From: Rhodobacteraceae bacterium M382
GTDB lineage: Bacteria > Pseudomonadota > Alphaproteobacteria > Rhodobacterales > Rhodobacteraceae
DNA: 64,000 bases
Assembly (NCBI GenBank): GCA_025141015.1
Contig: CP081098.1
Location: forward strand, 1,742,501-1,806,500
Direction: 5' to 3'
In this document: positions 1 through 9,274 of the stretch, piece after piece
How positions within the stretch are numbered: position 1 is the first letter of the stretch
Layout: each line of letters opens with the position of its first letter
Notes under the pieces: generated by a model
What the model saw: the letters and a program-made list of their open reading frames with translations, nothing else
What the model was told of the DNA's origin: nothing
The model's database searches: none
Made by a program: the position numbers and the translations under genes

Positions 1-323
1 CGGATGGCTGGCTCAGTCAAAGCGGGGGATCTGTTGGGCTGTCCTTGCAGGGTCGGCGTTGCGCGCCTGACCCGGCGATCCGGGCGTCGGGCGCTGAACG
101 GGATCAGATGATCCCTGTTTGGGCCCGCCTTGGGCGTGTGGCGTGTCGCCAGCCCCAGAATCCCCGTGCCGCAGATCGCCAGATACCTGCGACAACCGCC
201 GCGTTCAGGTGGTTTATGGCTGGTGGTCCCTCTCGGGGCTCTGACAGGCGCTGTGAGAGGCTGAACAGGGCCCATCGGTCCCTCGGCTGCCGATGGGCAA
301 TCAATGCAGCGCAGTGAGCGGAC
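1..323. other. left-edge stretch with no supported gene
   Basis: About 320 bases downstream of prs. Short open frames exist on both strands, but none has a plausible ribosome binding site or a recognisable product. The one structured element is an inverted repeat at 270-278/290-298 (GCCCATCGG and its complement around an 11-base loop). The tail of a gene lying mostly outside the window cannot be excluded. Confidence 0.4.
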
Positions 324-357
324 AAAAAAGGCTCCGAACCATGTTTGGGTCGGAGCC
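324..357 (-). terminator. Rho-independent terminator of prs
   Basis: Read on the minus strand, an 8-base stem (GGCTCCGA at 350-357 pairing with TCGGAGCC at 330-337) is followed directly by six T residues (324-329). It lies 27 bases past the prs stop codon. Confidence 0.85.
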
Positions 358-383
358 AATGATCATACACCTGAACGGCCTCT

Positions 384-1400
384 TCAGCGGTTGTACAGGG
401 CCTCATAAATGGGCGTCAGGGTTTTGTCTTCAAACAAAGAGGATACCGAAGTCCCATGCCAGATGTTCAGAATAGCCTGGGTAAAGATCGGTGCGGTCGG
501 TACGATCCGGATATTGGGACAGTTGCGCACTTCGTCAGTGGGTTGGATCGAATCCGTCAGCACCAGCGATTTCATCACCGAATTGGACACCCGTTCAACT
601 GCGGGACCGCTCATGACGCCGTGGGTAATATAGGCGTGAACTTCCTTGGCACCATTGTCCAACAGCACCTGGGCGGCCTTGCACAGGGTGCCCGCCGTGT
701 CGCACATGTCATCAACGATCAGACAGATCTTGTCGGTGACATCCCCGATCACGGTCATCTCCGCGATCTCGCCGGGTTTTTCGCGACGTTTGTCCACGAT
801 CGACAGCGGAGCATTGATCCGCTTGGCCAATTCGCGGGCACGGGCCACGCCGCCAACGTCAGGCGATACAACCATGATGTCGCTCATCTGGTCTTTGAAC
901 TGGGCCTGTACGTCCAGCGCAAAGATCGGGCTGGCATAAAGGTTGTCCACCGGAATATCAAAGAACCCCTGGATCTGGGCCGCATGCAGGTCCATGGTCA
1001 GGATCCGTTCGATACCAGCACCGGTCAGCATGTTGGCGACCAGCTTGGCCGAGATCGGTGTCCGTGCCTTGGTGCGGCGGTCCTGACGGGCATAGCCGAA
1101 ATAGGGGATCACTGCGGTGATCCGCGACGCTGAAGACCGGCGCAGCGCATCGGCGATGATCAGCAGCTCCATGAGATTGTCATTGGCCGGATTCGATGTC
1201 GGCTGGATTATGAACATGTCCTCGCCTCGGACATTTTCATAAACTTCGACAAAGATTTCGCCGTCATTAAAGCGTTCGACACGCGCGTCGACCAGTCCTT
1301 GGTCAACGCCGCGATGAAGGCTCATGCGGCGGGCAATGGCTTCGGCAAGTGGAAGGTTGGCGTTCCCAGCAATCAGCTTGGGTTCGTTGAGCGTCGGCAT
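384..1400 (-). CDS. prs: ribose-phosphate pyrophosphokinase
   Basis: Makes 5-phosphoribosyl-1-pyrophosphate from ribose 5-phosphate and ATP, the precursor for purine, pyrimidine, NAD, histidine and tryptophan synthesis. The 338-residue protein has the family's usual architecture: an N-terminal segment with FNDGE, the [10 protein letters not shown] flexible-loop region, [11 protein letters not shown], and the PRPP-binding loop [10 protein letters not shown] in the C-terminal half. I chose the start MPTLNE at 1400. The frame stays open for 95 more codons, but these do not resemble the family and run into the divergent gene starting at 1506. A terminator follows immediately, so prs is probably transcribed alone. 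Confidence 0.97.
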   Translation of the reverse strand: MPTLNEPKLIAGNANLPLAEAIARRMSLHRGVDQGLVDARVERFNDGEIFVEVYENVRGEDMFIIQPTSNPANDNLMELLIIADALRRSSASRITAVIPYFGYARQDRRTKARTPISAKLVANMLTGAGIERILTMDLHAAQIQGFFDIPVDNLYASPIFALDVQAQFKDQMSDIMVVSPDVGGVARARELAKRINAPLSIVDKRREKPGEIAEMTVIGDVTDKICLIVDDMCDTAGTLCKAAQVLLDNGAKEVHAYITHGVMSGPAVERVSNSVMKSLVLTDSIQPTDEVRNCPNIRIVPTAPIFTQAILNIWHGTSVSSLFEDKTLTPIYEALYNR

Positions 1401-1505
1401 AGGCTGAGATCCCCGGCAGCAATGACTATGTGACAGATTCGTGATGTTGACATCGCTTAGCATGGGCTTACCGTCTCGCCTAGTTCCAACCCGAGGAAAA
1501 CACAC

Positions 1506-2108
1506 ATGGCCGATGTCGATTTCTACTTTTCCACCCTGTCCCCCTATACCTACCTTGCTGGCAACCGGTTGGAGGAGATGGCCGCCCGTCACGGGGCCAG
1601 AGTTACCTATAAGCCTCTGGATATCATGGGGTTGTTCTCGCGTACCGGGGGCACAGCGCCCAAAGATCGGCATCCGAATCGTCAATCCTATCGCACCGAA
1701 GATCTGATCCGTCAGGCGGCCCGCGCCGAAATGCCGCTGAATGCGAAGCCTATGTTCTGGCCGACAAATGCCGCACCGTCATCCTATGCGCTGATTGCGG
1801 CTCAATCTACCGGGGGGGGCAATCTGGGGGCGTTGTTGCAGGCGATTTCACGTGCTTGCTGGGCCGAGGAAAAGGATATCGCCCAGGATGATGTGATCAA
1901 GGACTGCCTGAGTGGTGCTGGGTTTGATCCGGGTCTGGCCGATAGTGGCCTGCTGGCAGGAGCCGAAACCTATGCCGCCAATCTCGAAGAGGCTGTCGAA
2001 CGCGGCGTGTTCGGCGCACCATTTTACGTAACGTCTGATGGGGCCCATTTCTGGGGTCAGGACAGATTGGATGATCTGGCGTGGCATTTGGCCCGGACTG
2101 GCGCATGA
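1506..2108 (+). CDS. 2-hydroxychromene-2-carboxylate isomerase family (DsbA/kappa-GST fold)
   Basis: 200 residues. The N-terminus, [17 protein letters not shown], is the typical opening of the thioredoxin-fold family that includes NahD and kappa-class glutathione transferases. The helical insert and the C-terminal GVFGAPFYV segment with the cis-Pro motif (GAPFY) are present. Known members isomerise hydroxychromene carboxylates in aromatic breakdown with glutathione. Many roseobacter paralogs have no known substrate, and no aromatic degradation genes are nearby. The stop codon overlaps the start of the downstream hydrolase (ATGA), so the two are translationally coupled and may share a pathway. 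Confidence 0.85.
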   Translation: MADVDFYFSTLSPYTYLAGNRLEEMAARHGARVTYKPLDIMGLFSRTGGTAPKDRHPNRQSYRTEDLIRQAARAEMPLNAKPMFWPTNAAPSSYALIAAQSTGGGNLGALLQAISRACWAEEKDIAQDDVIKDCLSGAGFDPGLADSGLLAGAETYAANLEEAVERGVFGAPFYVTSDGAHFWGQDRLDDLAWHLARTGA

Positions 2109-2923
2109 AAGATAGGGACGCCGCGGTCCCGCAACCGCTTTTTGTGCGTTCCTTTGGGCAGGGGCCACGGCAGGCGCTGGCGCTGCATTGTACCATTGCC
2201 CATTCCGGAACCTGGCGGGGACTGGCCAGCGAGCTCGGTGACGAGCTCACGTTGATCACACCCGACTTCCTGTCCCACGGCCGCAGTCCGGATTGGGATC
2301 GTGAAGGGACCTATCAGGACCGCATGGTTGCGGCCTGCCTGCCGTTCTTTGACCAGAAAATGGATTTGATCGGTCATTCCTTTGGGGCAACCGTGGCGTT
2401 GTGTCTGGCTGTGTTGTATCCAGAGCGGGTGCGCAGCCTGACGTTGATCGAACCTGTGTTTTTTGCTGTGGCGATCGCAGATGATCCGATCTGCGTTCAA
2501 CAGCACGAAAAGGACGCGGAACCCTTTACCACGGCTCTGACCAATGGGGACGAAGCGCTGGGGGCGCGCCTGTTCAACAGGATGTGGAGCACGGGGGATG
2601 CGCCGCGGTGGCCCGACTTGCCCCAGAGCACACGCGACGCGATGATCCGCGGGATACATGTGGTCGGTGCCAGCCGTGATTCAATCTATCTGGATTTGGC
2701 AGGGGTGCTCAAACCGGGCGTGTTGGAGCGTGTTACAGCGCCAGTCCAGCTGCTCAGGGGGAGCCTGACCCATCCGGTGATCGACGTCATCAACGAGGGC
2801 CTGTGCAGACGTCTGCCCAATGCCAGATCTGCCGTTGTCGAGGGGGCGGGTCACATGTTGCCGATCACCAATCCCCGTGAAACCGCGCGCTTTGTCCATG
2901 ACCTGCTGAAGCGGTCAGCTTGA
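2105..2923 (+). CDS. alpha/beta-fold hydrolase
   Basis: A 272-residue alpha/beta hydrolase. The nucleophile elbow is GHSFGA near residue 91, and the catalytic histidine is in GAGHMLP close to the C-terminus. It carries no signal peptide, so it is presumably cytoplasmic. The start at 2105 overlaps the previous stop by four bases (ATGA); an in-frame extension by eight codons would lie inside the upstream gene. The substrate is unknown. Coupling to a DsbA-type isomerase suggests a small-molecule detoxification or catabolic role, which is inference only. Confidence 0.85.
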   Translation: MKDRDAAVPQPLFVRSFGQGPRQALALHCTIAHSGTWRGLASELGDELTLITPDFLSHGRSPDWDREGTYQDRMVAACLPFFDQKMDLIGHSFGATVALCLAVLYPERVRSLTLIEPVFFAVAIADDPICVQQHEKDAEPFTTALTNGDEALGARLFNRMWSTGDAPRWPDLPQSTRDAMIRGIHVVGASRDSIYLDLAGVLKPGVLERVTAPVQLLRGSLTHPVIDVINEGLCRRLPNARSAVVEGAGHMLPITNPRETARFVHDLLKRSA

Positions 2924-3039
2924 TGCCTTGTGGGTCCGAGGTGATCAGCTGACTGTCCATGCTGGGGGCTGACGCGCGCCGATATATCCCGACGGAGATG
3001 GCACCGGCGGGAGGGGCAGCGTCGCCTTTTTAGTCAGAA

Positions 3040-4077
3040 TTACAGCAAGCGTAGAAACCGGTCGATATCGGTTTCGCTGATCGACCAATCGCAGACAAAC
3101 CGGGCCGTGAGCATCTCCTCGGAATTGTCTCCCTCCAGGTTTGAACCCCAGAGATGGTATTGTGCCCCGGCTGCGAACAGGCGTTCGTGGGTCGAACGGG
3201 GCAGCGCGGCAAACACCATGTTGGCCTGCGGTTCATGCAGGAATTCCGCACCCGCCGTGCGCAAACCATCCACCAGACGGGCGCATTTTTCATTGGCCGC
3301 CTGGGCACATGTCAGCCACAGGTCGTCTTTGAGGTAGGCGGCCATTTGGGCGGACAAGAACCGGTGCTTGGAAAACAGATGCGCGCCACGCTTGCGGCGC
3401 AGTTCAAATTCCCAGGCGTGTTTGGGATCAAAGAAGATCACCGCCTCGACGCCCATACACCCATTTTTGGTTCCACCAAAGGAGACTGCATCCACGCCAG
3501 CCTTCCAGGTCATCTCAGCCGGGCTGCAGCCTAGCGCCACCAGCGCATTGGCAAAACGCGCCCCATCCATGTGGACAGGCAGCCCGTGGTCCTGGGCAAC
3601 TTTGGTGACGGCATTCAGTTGGTCCAGCGAGTAAATCGTGCCACGTTCGGTGACCTGGGTGATCGATACAGGTCCACGTTGCGGACCGTGCACGCCTCTG
3701 GTCTCTTCGGCCTCGATGGCACTGCGCAGGTCTGCCGGTGTCATCCTGTCGCCGTCGCCCACCAGGGTCAGCTTGGCACCGCCGGAATAGAATTCGGGCG
3801 CATTGCATTCATCCTCGTGGATGTGGGCAACCCGTGTGCAGAAGATCGTTTGCCAGGGTTGGCTCAGCGTTGCCAAAGCCAGAGAATTGGCCGCCGTGCC
3901 GGTCGCAACCAGGTAGACAGCGGCCTCGGGGGCCTCGAACAGGTCCCGAAGACGTGCGCGCACTTCGTCCATCAGATCATCGGCACCGTAAGCCATGGCA
4001 AAGCCTTGATTGGCCTGGGTCAAAAGATCCAGAATCTGGCCGTGAACCGGGCCGGAATTGTCAGAGGCAAAAAACAT
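3040..4077 (-). CDS. ltaE: low-specificity L-threonine aldolase / beta-eliminating lyase
   Basis: A 345-residue PLP enzyme of fold type I that cleaves L-threonine or allo-threonine to glycine and acetaldehyde. Visible landmarks are FASDNSGPVH at the N-terminus, VHMDGARFANA (the PLP-contacting Asp region) and SFGGTKNG, with the Schiff-base lysine near residue 210. The MFFASDN start overlaps the stop of the upstream zinc-cluster gene by one base (TGATG). The open frame extends 63 codons further, but that extension lies within the upstream gene. It is the last gene of the ribF-YcgN-ltaE run. Confidence 0.93.
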   Translation of the reverse strand: MFFASDNSGPVHGQILDLLTQANQGFAMAYGADDLMDEVRARLRDLFEAPEAAVYLVATGTAANSLALATLSQPWQTIFCTRVAHIHEDECNAPEFYSGGAKLTLVGDGDRMTPADLRSAIEAEETRGVHGPQRGPVSITQVTERGTIYSLDQLNAVTKVAQDHGLPVHMDGARFANALVALGCSPAEMTWKAGVDAVSFGGTKNGCMGVEAVIFFDPKHAWEFELRRKRGAHLFSKHRFLSAQMAAYLKDDLWLTCAQAANEKCARLVDGLRTAGAEFLHEPQANMVFAALPRSTHERLFAAGAQYHLWGSNLEGDNSEEMLTARFVCDWSISETDIDRFLRLL

Positions 4078-4547
4078 CAGATCGGCTCCTCGATGATATG
4101 ATCTTCCCACTCGTCCTCGGGGGTTTCGAATTCCGAAACCGTCAGGCCGCGCACCGAAACACCGGCCTCGTGGACGCTGTCGGATGTGCCGGTGATCAGA
4201 GGGTGCCAGCCGGGCAACGGCTCGCCTTGCCACAGCAGGCGGTAGGCACAGGTCTGGGGCATCCAATAGGCGTGGGTGTCCAGATTATCCGGCTTCAACA
4301 CGATGCATTCGGGTACGAATTGATGACGAATATCATATTGGACGCAGCGACAGCTGTCATCGTCCAGCAGGCGGCAGGCAACGCGGGTCAGGGCCACTTC
4401 GCCGCTGTCCTCGTCCTCCAGCTTGTTCAGGCAACACTTGCCGCAGCCATCGCACAAAGCTTCCCATTCCTGCTGGTTCAGCTTGTTCAGCGGCTTGCGC
4501 TCCCAAAAATGCGGGGTCAGCCCGCCACGGTCGATTGGATCGCTCAT
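4077..4547 (-). CDS. YcgN/YkgJ-type cysteine cluster protein (UPF0260)
   Basis: 156 residues of the UPF0260 (YcgN) family. The cysteine cluster CDGCGKCCLNK near residue 32 and further cysteines at VACRLLDDDSCRC, PEC and QTCAY suggest a metal site; the family is predicted to bind zinc or iron. The biochemical function is unknown. It overlaps ribF upstream by four bases and ltaE downstream by one base, so the three genes form a translationally coupled unit. Confidence 0.85.
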   Translation of the reverse strand: MSDPIDRGGLTPHFWERKPLNKLNQQEWEALCDGCGKCCLNKLEDEDSGEVALTRVACRLLDDDSCRCVQYDIRHQFVPECIVLKPDNLDTHAYWMPQTCAYRLLWQGEPLPGWHPLITGTSDSVHEAGVSVRGLTVSEFETPEDEWEDHIIEEPI

Positions 4548-5476
4548 AAGGTGCCCAAAATATCACGTGCCTTGGCACAATCTGCATCCATCTGGGCGAT
4601 CAGCGCATCCAACCCGTCGAATTGCAACTCGGGTCGAAGGAAGTCGACCAGGGCCACGGACAGGGTCGATCCATAGAGGTCGCCGGAGAAATCAAACAGG
4701 AAGGTTTCCAGATTGGGGTGATCGCCGTCAAACATGGGGCGAACCCCCATGGAGGCGGCCCCGTGATAGCTGCCCTGATGCGGACCATCCAGCACGTCAA
4801 CCAACACGGCATAGACTCCAAAGGCGGGCTGGTGCAGCCCGTCGATGGACATATTGGCTGTCGGAAATCCGAGCTCGCGTCCGCGCTGTTCGCCGCCGAT
4901 CACTTCGCCTTCGATGCGGTGCCAATGGCCCAGCATGGCGGCCGCGTCCCGAGGGTGGCCCTGGCTGAGCGCGGTGCGGATTGCGGTTGATGAAACGGTG
5001 TTTTCCGACTGTTCCATCAGGGGAGCAATCGTGACACCGAACCCCATTTCTTTCCCAAAGCGTTTCAGGTCTTCGGCATTGCCACTGCGCCCCTTGCCGA
5101 AACAGAAATCGGCACCAACAACCACATGGGACAGCCCCAGGCCGTCTGCGATCACGTCGCGGGCGAATCCTTCGGGGGTGAGGCTGGACAGGGCCGTGTT
5201 GAAGTTCAGCTCATACAGCCGCTCCACTCCCAGCTTTTCCAACCGGTTCGCGCGTGTTTCGGCATGCATCAGACGAAAGGGCGGGGCAGTTGGGGCAAAG
5301 AAGGCGCGCGGGTGCGGTTCAAAGGTCATCACACCCAAAGGCGCATCCGGGGCGGCTTTGCGCGCCAGGTCAATCACCGATTGGTGACCCAGGTGCACAC
5401 CGTCAAAATTGCCAATGGCCACGGTGGCACCGCGGTCCTGGGGTTCGACGAATTGGTAATCTCGGATCGTACGCAT
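4544..5476 (-). CDS. ribF: bifunctional riboflavin kinase / FAD synthetase
   Basis: Converts riboflavin to FMN and then FAD. The 310-residue protein has an N-terminal nucleotidyltransferase domain (AIGNFDGVHLGHQ near residue 20, SSTAIR near residue 160) and a C-terminal flavokinase domain (GEQRGRELGFPTAN, then GVYAV). I chose MRTIRDYQF at 5476; the frame is open for 40 more codons of non-homologous sequence. The stop overlaps the next gene's start by four bases. No FMN riboswitch is recognisable upstream. Confidence 0.95.
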   Translation of the reverse strand: MRTIRDYQFVEPQDRGATVAIGNFDGVHLGHQSVIDLARKAAPDAPLGVMTFEPHPRAFFAPTAPPFRLMHAETRANRLEKLGVERLYELNFNTALSSLTPEGFARDVIADGLGLSHVVVGADFCFGKGRSGNAEDLKRFGKEMGFGVTIAPLMEQSENTVSSTAIRTALSQGHPRDAAAMLGHWHRIEGEVIGGEQRGRELGFPTANMSIDGLHQPAFGVYAVLVDVLDGPHQGSYHGAASMGVRPMFDGDHPNLETFLFDFSGDLYGSTLSVALVDFLRPELQFDGLDALIAQMDADCAKARDILGTL

Positions 5477-5578
5477 GTGGCATCCGTAGCGCCAGAGCGC
5501 GGCCGGTTCAAGCAGGCACTTTCTCGACCGCGAAATGCGGGACGGGTGAACCCGGTATAGGGCGGTTCGAAACGTCAT

Positions 5579-5604
5579 GAAAAAAGGGCCCTGCAAGGCC
5601 CTTG
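5579..5604 (-). terminator. Rho-independent terminator behind the MaoC gene
   Basis: On the minus strand, AAGGGCC pairs with GGCCCTT around a short loop and is followed by a T run (complement of the A run at 5579-5585). A second hairpin without a T run, CCAAGCCGC pairing with GCGGCTTGG, lies at 5628-5651, closer to the MaoC stop. Together they separate the MaoC gene from ribF. Confidence 0.8.
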
Positions 5605-5665
5605 GTGCGCGATTTCAAACCGCGTGGCCAAGCCGCCTTGAAGCGGCTTGGAGAGGGGAGGTGCG

Positions 5666-6109
5666 TCAGTCGAACTTGCGCGATGGTGCCAGAACCATGG
5701 CTTCGCCTGCGAGCACCTTCTTGCCGTCGACGGAACAATGGCAGTCCAGCTTGACCCGGCGTTTTGCCATGTCGATGTCCACGACTTTGACTTCGGCATA
5801 AACCGTATCGCCCGGGCGCACAGGAGCCAGGAATTTCAGCGATTGGCCCATATAGACCGTGCCGTGTCCGGGCAGCTGTTCACCGATGACCGCCGAGATC
5901 AGGCCAGCTGTAAGCATCCCGTGGGCAATCCGTCCCTGAAAGATCGTGTCGCGCGCATAGTCGTCATCCAGATGCACCGGATTGCGGTCGGTCGAAACCT
6001 GGGCAAACATTTCGATGTCTTCATCGGTGACGATTTTGCGCAGATAGCGGGACATTCCCATCTCGATGTCTTCAATGCAGATGGTTCCGCGCGGCAGGTT
6101 ATCCAACAT
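5666..6109 (-). CDS. MaoC-like (R)-specific enoyl-CoA hydratase
   Basis: 147 residues with a hot-dog fold. The hydratase-2 signature is visible at DRNPVHLDDDYAR (catalytic Asp and His), then GRIAHGML. The size matches single-domain PhaJ-type hydratases that supply (R)-3-hydroxyacyl-CoA or hydrate side-chain intermediates. A GGAGGG ribosome binding site sits four to five bases before the ATG at 6109. The substrate chain length cannot be read from the sequence. A strong terminator follows, separating it from ribF. Confidence 0.88.
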   Translation of the reverse strand: MLDNLPRGTICIEDIEMGMSRYLRKIVTDEDIEMFAQVSTDRNPVHLDDDYARDTIFQGRIAHGMLTAGLISAVIGEQLPGHGTVYMGQSLKFLAPVRPGDTVYAEVKVVDIDMAKRRVKLDCHCSVDGKKVLAGEAMVLAPSRKFD

Positions 6110-6211
6110 TCGACCCTCCAGGCTGATCGGGCTTGAAATTTTCGGACGTCATTTCGCCCGCTTCGGCAACTTTATTACTTTGCAGGTGCAGAAAATCAAG
6201 CTCTAATTATG

Positions 6212-7087
6212 TCAACGAAGATGACCTATTGTGTAGGTCGGATCGAATTTTTCTGTTTCAAAGTAGGTGTTTAGCGCATCTTCGTCAGGCTGGACCGAAG
6301 TTTTTGTCTCTCTGGCTGCAAGCCCCCCCGAGATAAACAGGGAATCAATGCCCTCTCCAATGGCACCAGCAACGTCCGTCAAAGGGCCATCACCGATGGC
6401 CAGGATCTCGTCATCGGCCACATCCTGACCCAGGGCCATCAGCCGGCGACGCGCCAGATCATAGATCGGTGGGTGGGGTTTTCCAAAGTAGAGGCTCTCG
6501 CCACCCATGTCGGTGTATAGCTGTGCCAGCGCCCCGGCGCACCATTCCCGGGTTTCGCCGCGATCGACGACCAGATCCGGGTTGGCACAAAGCAGCTTCA
6601 TGCCTTTCTGTTTGGCATAAAGGAAATCGGCCCGATTCACGTCCGGGTCTGCCATCGGATCAAATGGGCCACAACAGACGATGCCTTCGGCTTCCTGCAG
6701 CGGCACACGCGTAATGTTGATGGGCGTGTCGATCACGTTCAAGGGCTCAAAGAAACCTGCATCCCGTTTCCATTCCCCCATGAAGAACACTTTGGTGCCA
6801 ACTGCACCGGTGTACATTGCGGCCCGGGCGGAATCGCCGCTGGTGGCAATGGTGTCATAGGCGTCTTCGGGCACACCAAAGCTGGCCAATTGCGTGGCCA
6901 CACCTGCACGTGGTTTCGGAGAATTGGTCACCAGCACCACGATGCCGCCCTGCGCCCGATATGCCTTGAGTGCCGCCACAGCTGCCTCATGTGCGCGCAC
7001 CCCATTGTGAACACAGCCCCACAGATCGACAAACAATGCCCGGTAGCGGGTGGAAACTTCGGACAGGGAAGTGATGATCTGGGTCAT
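6212..7087 (-). CDS. HAD-superfamily subclass IIA sugar phosphatase-like hydrolase (TIGR01459 type)
   Basis: 291 residues. HAD motif I is FVDLWGCVHNG near residue 19. It departs from DxDGT/V but is characteristic of this alphaproteobacterial HAD-IIA subgroup. Motif II is VLVTNSPKPR, and motif III/IV is AIGDGPLTDVAGA with the upstream YFGKPHPPIY lysine. Such proteins are predicted phosphatases related to NagD; the substrate is unknown. It lies about 100 bases upstream of the MaoC gene on the same strand and may share its transcript. Confidence 0.85.
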   Translation of the reverse strand: MTQIITSLSEVSTRYRALFVDLWGCVHNGVRAHEAAVAALKAYRAQGGIVVLVTNSPKPRAGVATQLASFGVPEDAYDTIATSGDSARAAMYTGAVGTKVFFMGEWKRDAGFFEPLNVIDTPINITRVPLQEAEGIVCCGPFDPMADPDVNRADFLYAKQKGMKLLCANPDLVVDRGETREWCAGALAQLYTDMGGESLYFGKPHPPIYDLARRRLMALGQDVADDEILAIGDGPLTDVAGAIGEGIDSLFISGGLAARETKTSVQPDEDALNTYFETEKFDPTYTIGHLR

Positions 7088-7266
7088 GGTGAGCCTTTGG
7101 GCAAGAGAACTTGTGGTGCACAGCTATGCCAAACCCGACCGGCTTTGGCCAGTGGTCGCGGGTTTTTCCCGCCGCTACCATATGCAACCTGTTATGGGTG
7201 CCTTTGCCGGTTGACTATGGTGCGATTATCCCTGCTCATTCGGGCAATTGAACGTAGGACGAATTG

Positions 7267-8076
7267 ATGAAGCGATTGTTTGGCATCGTGCCGGGGTTGG
7301 CGCTGGCATTGGGTCTGGTTGCCTGTGGCCCGTCGTATGTCTTGCCCAGACCTGATGCGGCCCAATTGGACCGAGCAGCCAGAATTTATGCACAGGCACA
7401 GGCCGCTCCGCCGACCCGGATGTTAACCGATGCACAAGCCGAGAGCCGGTTTCGCCGGGTCGAAGCCCGGGTTTCTCCGGTGGCGATTGCCAGCTGCAAA
7501 GAACTGGCGGGTCAATTGGATGCAACTGACAAGGGCGAGATTTTTTGCGGTGTTCTGCTTGGTATCGACACAGAAACCGATGTGCCAAATGCGGCCTTGT
7601 TCCCAATTCTGGATGAAGAAACACAGCAGGTCTATCCGGCCATCGTCGTGACGCAGGCGCTTTTGAAACTGACCAGAAATGATGACGAGGCCGCCTTTGT
7701 TCTGGCCCATGAATATGGTCATCTGCTGGGGGGGCATATTCAAAAGCAATATCAACAGATCATGAGCGGGACAGTTTTGGGCAACCTTCTGGGCGGTGGC
7801 AACATTGGGGCGCAGATTGCCAGCCAGGCCTATTCCGGAAAATACGAGCTCGAAGGTGACGCATTTGGCACGCGGATCGCCTATGCGGCTGGATATGACC
7901 CCATCAAAGGGGCCCAGATCTTTGCCCGGCTGGCTGCAGAAGCTGAAAACAGCGGCGAATCCCACCCCGCCTTGTTCGAGACACACCCACCGGACGTTGA
8001 ACGTATTGCTATGGTGCTGGCGACCTTGGCGCAGATTCAAGCGGGCATAGATCCGACGCGCAAGGTGTTGCATTGA
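7267..8076 (+). CDS. M48-family metalloprotease, predicted lipoprotein
   Basis: 269 residues. The N-terminus is a lipoprotein signal (short basic start, hydrophobic core, lipobox LVAC near residue 19). The zinc-binding motif HEYGHLLGGH is near residue 154, and the third ligand is probably the Glu in YELEGDAFG. This matches Oma1/LoiP-like peptidases of the cell envelope, which degrade damaged membrane or secreted proteins. I start at the ATG at 7267 because AGGA lies seven bases upstream; a TTG one codon earlier is also open. A second, diverged M48 lipoprotein occurs at 53071. Confidence 0.9.
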   Translation: MKRLFGIVPGLALALGLVACGPSYVLPRPDAAQLDRAARIYAQAQAAPPTRMLTDAQAESRFRRVEARVSPVAIASCKELAGQLDATDKGEIFCGVLLGIDTETDVPNAALFPILDEETQQVYPAIVVTQALLKLTRNDDEAAFVLAHEYGHLLGGHIQKQYQQIMSGTVLGNLLGGGNIGAQIASQAYSGKYELEGDAFGTRIAYAAGYDPIKGAQIFARLAAEAENSGESHPALFETHPPDVERIAMVLATLAQIQAGIDPTRKVLH

Positions 8077-8095
8077 TCGCTGGCGGTACCCCAAA

Positions 8096-8127
8096 CCAAA
8101 AAGGCACCCACTGAGGGGCGCCTTTTC
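8096..8127. terminator. bidirectional terminator between M48 protease and pyrophosphatase
   Basis: AAAAAGGCACCC pairs, with one mismatch, with GGGGCGCCTTTT around a short loop. A residues on the left flank and T residues on the right flank serve both converging genes. Confidence 0.8.
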
Positions 8128-8145
8128 CATTAATGATGGGTCGGA

Positions 8146-9066
8146 TCAGACCTTGAGATTCGGAATGATCTGCTTTTTGCGGCTCATGATGCCGGGCAGA
8201 ACAACTGCGTTGCCATCAACCGTGGCACCAAAACTCTTTTCGGCGACACCTTTGACCACGTCGTTGGGCACCAGCAGCGTGGCCTCTTCTTTCAGGATGT
8301 CCACGACAAACAGCAGAACCTCGTCCACGCCATCTTCGGCGGCGACAGTCTTGAAGGTTTCCATCAGGCTGTCCTTGCGGTTCAGCGGGATGTCGGGTGC
8401 GGTTGTCTCCAGCACCGAAACGCGGAACTTGGTGCCATCGACGGCGTATTCCTTGGAATCCATACGGATCAGTTCAGCATCCGAAAATGCCGAGACGTCC
8501 GATTTTGCAGCGAACATTTCCGCGGCGTAGGCAGTAACGTCAATGCCAAGATCGGCGGCCAGCGCCGCGACCACTTCACGGTCGCGGTCCGTGGTGGTGG
8601 GCGAGCGGAATTCCAGAGTGTCGGACAGGATACAGGTCAGCGCCGCGCCTTTGACGGCTTCGGGCATCTTGGCGGCGTCGTCGCCCATCAGGTCGTACAT
8701 GATGGTGGCGGTGCAGGCCAACGGGCGGATGGTGATGTCGATCGGACCTTTGGTTTCCAGGCCGCCGACCAGCTTGTGGTGGTCAATGATGGCCTGAATA
8801 TCGGCACCATTGATGTTGGCAGGCAGCTCGGCGGGGTTGTTGGTGTCTACAATGACAACCACCTGATCATCGGCAACATCGTCGATGATTGCAGGTTTTT
8901 CCAGGTTCCAGCGTTCGAGCATAAAGGCGGCTTCGGTGTTGGGTTCACCCAGAAGCTTGGGTTCGGCGGGCACACCTTTCACTTCGTTCAGATACCAGGA
9001 CCAGATGATGGGAGAGCCGGTGGAATCGGTGTCGGGGGATTTGTGGCCAAAAACTTGGGTAGTCAT
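8146..9066 (-). CDS. ppaC: manganese-dependent inorganic pyrophosphatase
   Basis: A 306-residue family II pyrophosphatase of the DHH superfamily that hydrolyses pyrophosphate with Mn2+/Co2+. The motifs are in order: FGHKSPDTDS at the N-terminus, VDTNNP, the IIDHHK signature near residue 94, and C-terminal SRKKQ. This enzyme replaces or supplements the classical family I Ppa. It converges on the M48 gene with a shared terminator. Confidence 0.96.
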   Translation of the reverse strand: MTTQVFGHKSPDTDSTGSPIIWSWYLNEVKGVPAEPKLLGEPNTEAAFMLERWNLEKPAIIDDVADDQVVVIVDTNNPAELPANINGADIQAIIDHHKLVGGLETKGPIDITIRPLACTATIMYDLMGDDAAKMPEAVKGAALTCILSDTLEFRSPTTTDRDREVVAALAADLGIDVTAYAAEMFAAKSDVSAFSDAELIRMDSKEYAVDGTKFRVSVLETTAPDIPLNRKDSLMETFKTVAAEDGVDEVLLFVVDILKEEATLLVPNDVVKGVAEKSFGATVDGNAVVLPGIMSRKKQIIPNLKV

Positions 9067-9274
9067 GCGAATGTCCTGTCTCGATAACGGGCGTTAACTG
9101 GGCGTTTCGCGCGCCTTATATGCGGGCGAGAGGCGCTTGTCACCCCACCGATGCTGCGCTGCGGCGCATGGTCCGGGGCGACCTGTGATCGGGCAGGGGC
9201 GCATGGATCATGGGGGAATCGCATCTCCTCTGACGGGCGCACCCCGGTTGGGCGGGGCAGGTTGGCGCCATTCT

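Noticed and set aside
1401-1685. 95-codon N-terminal extension of prs
   Set aside because: Not similar to PRPP synthetases and overlaps the divergent isomerase gene.
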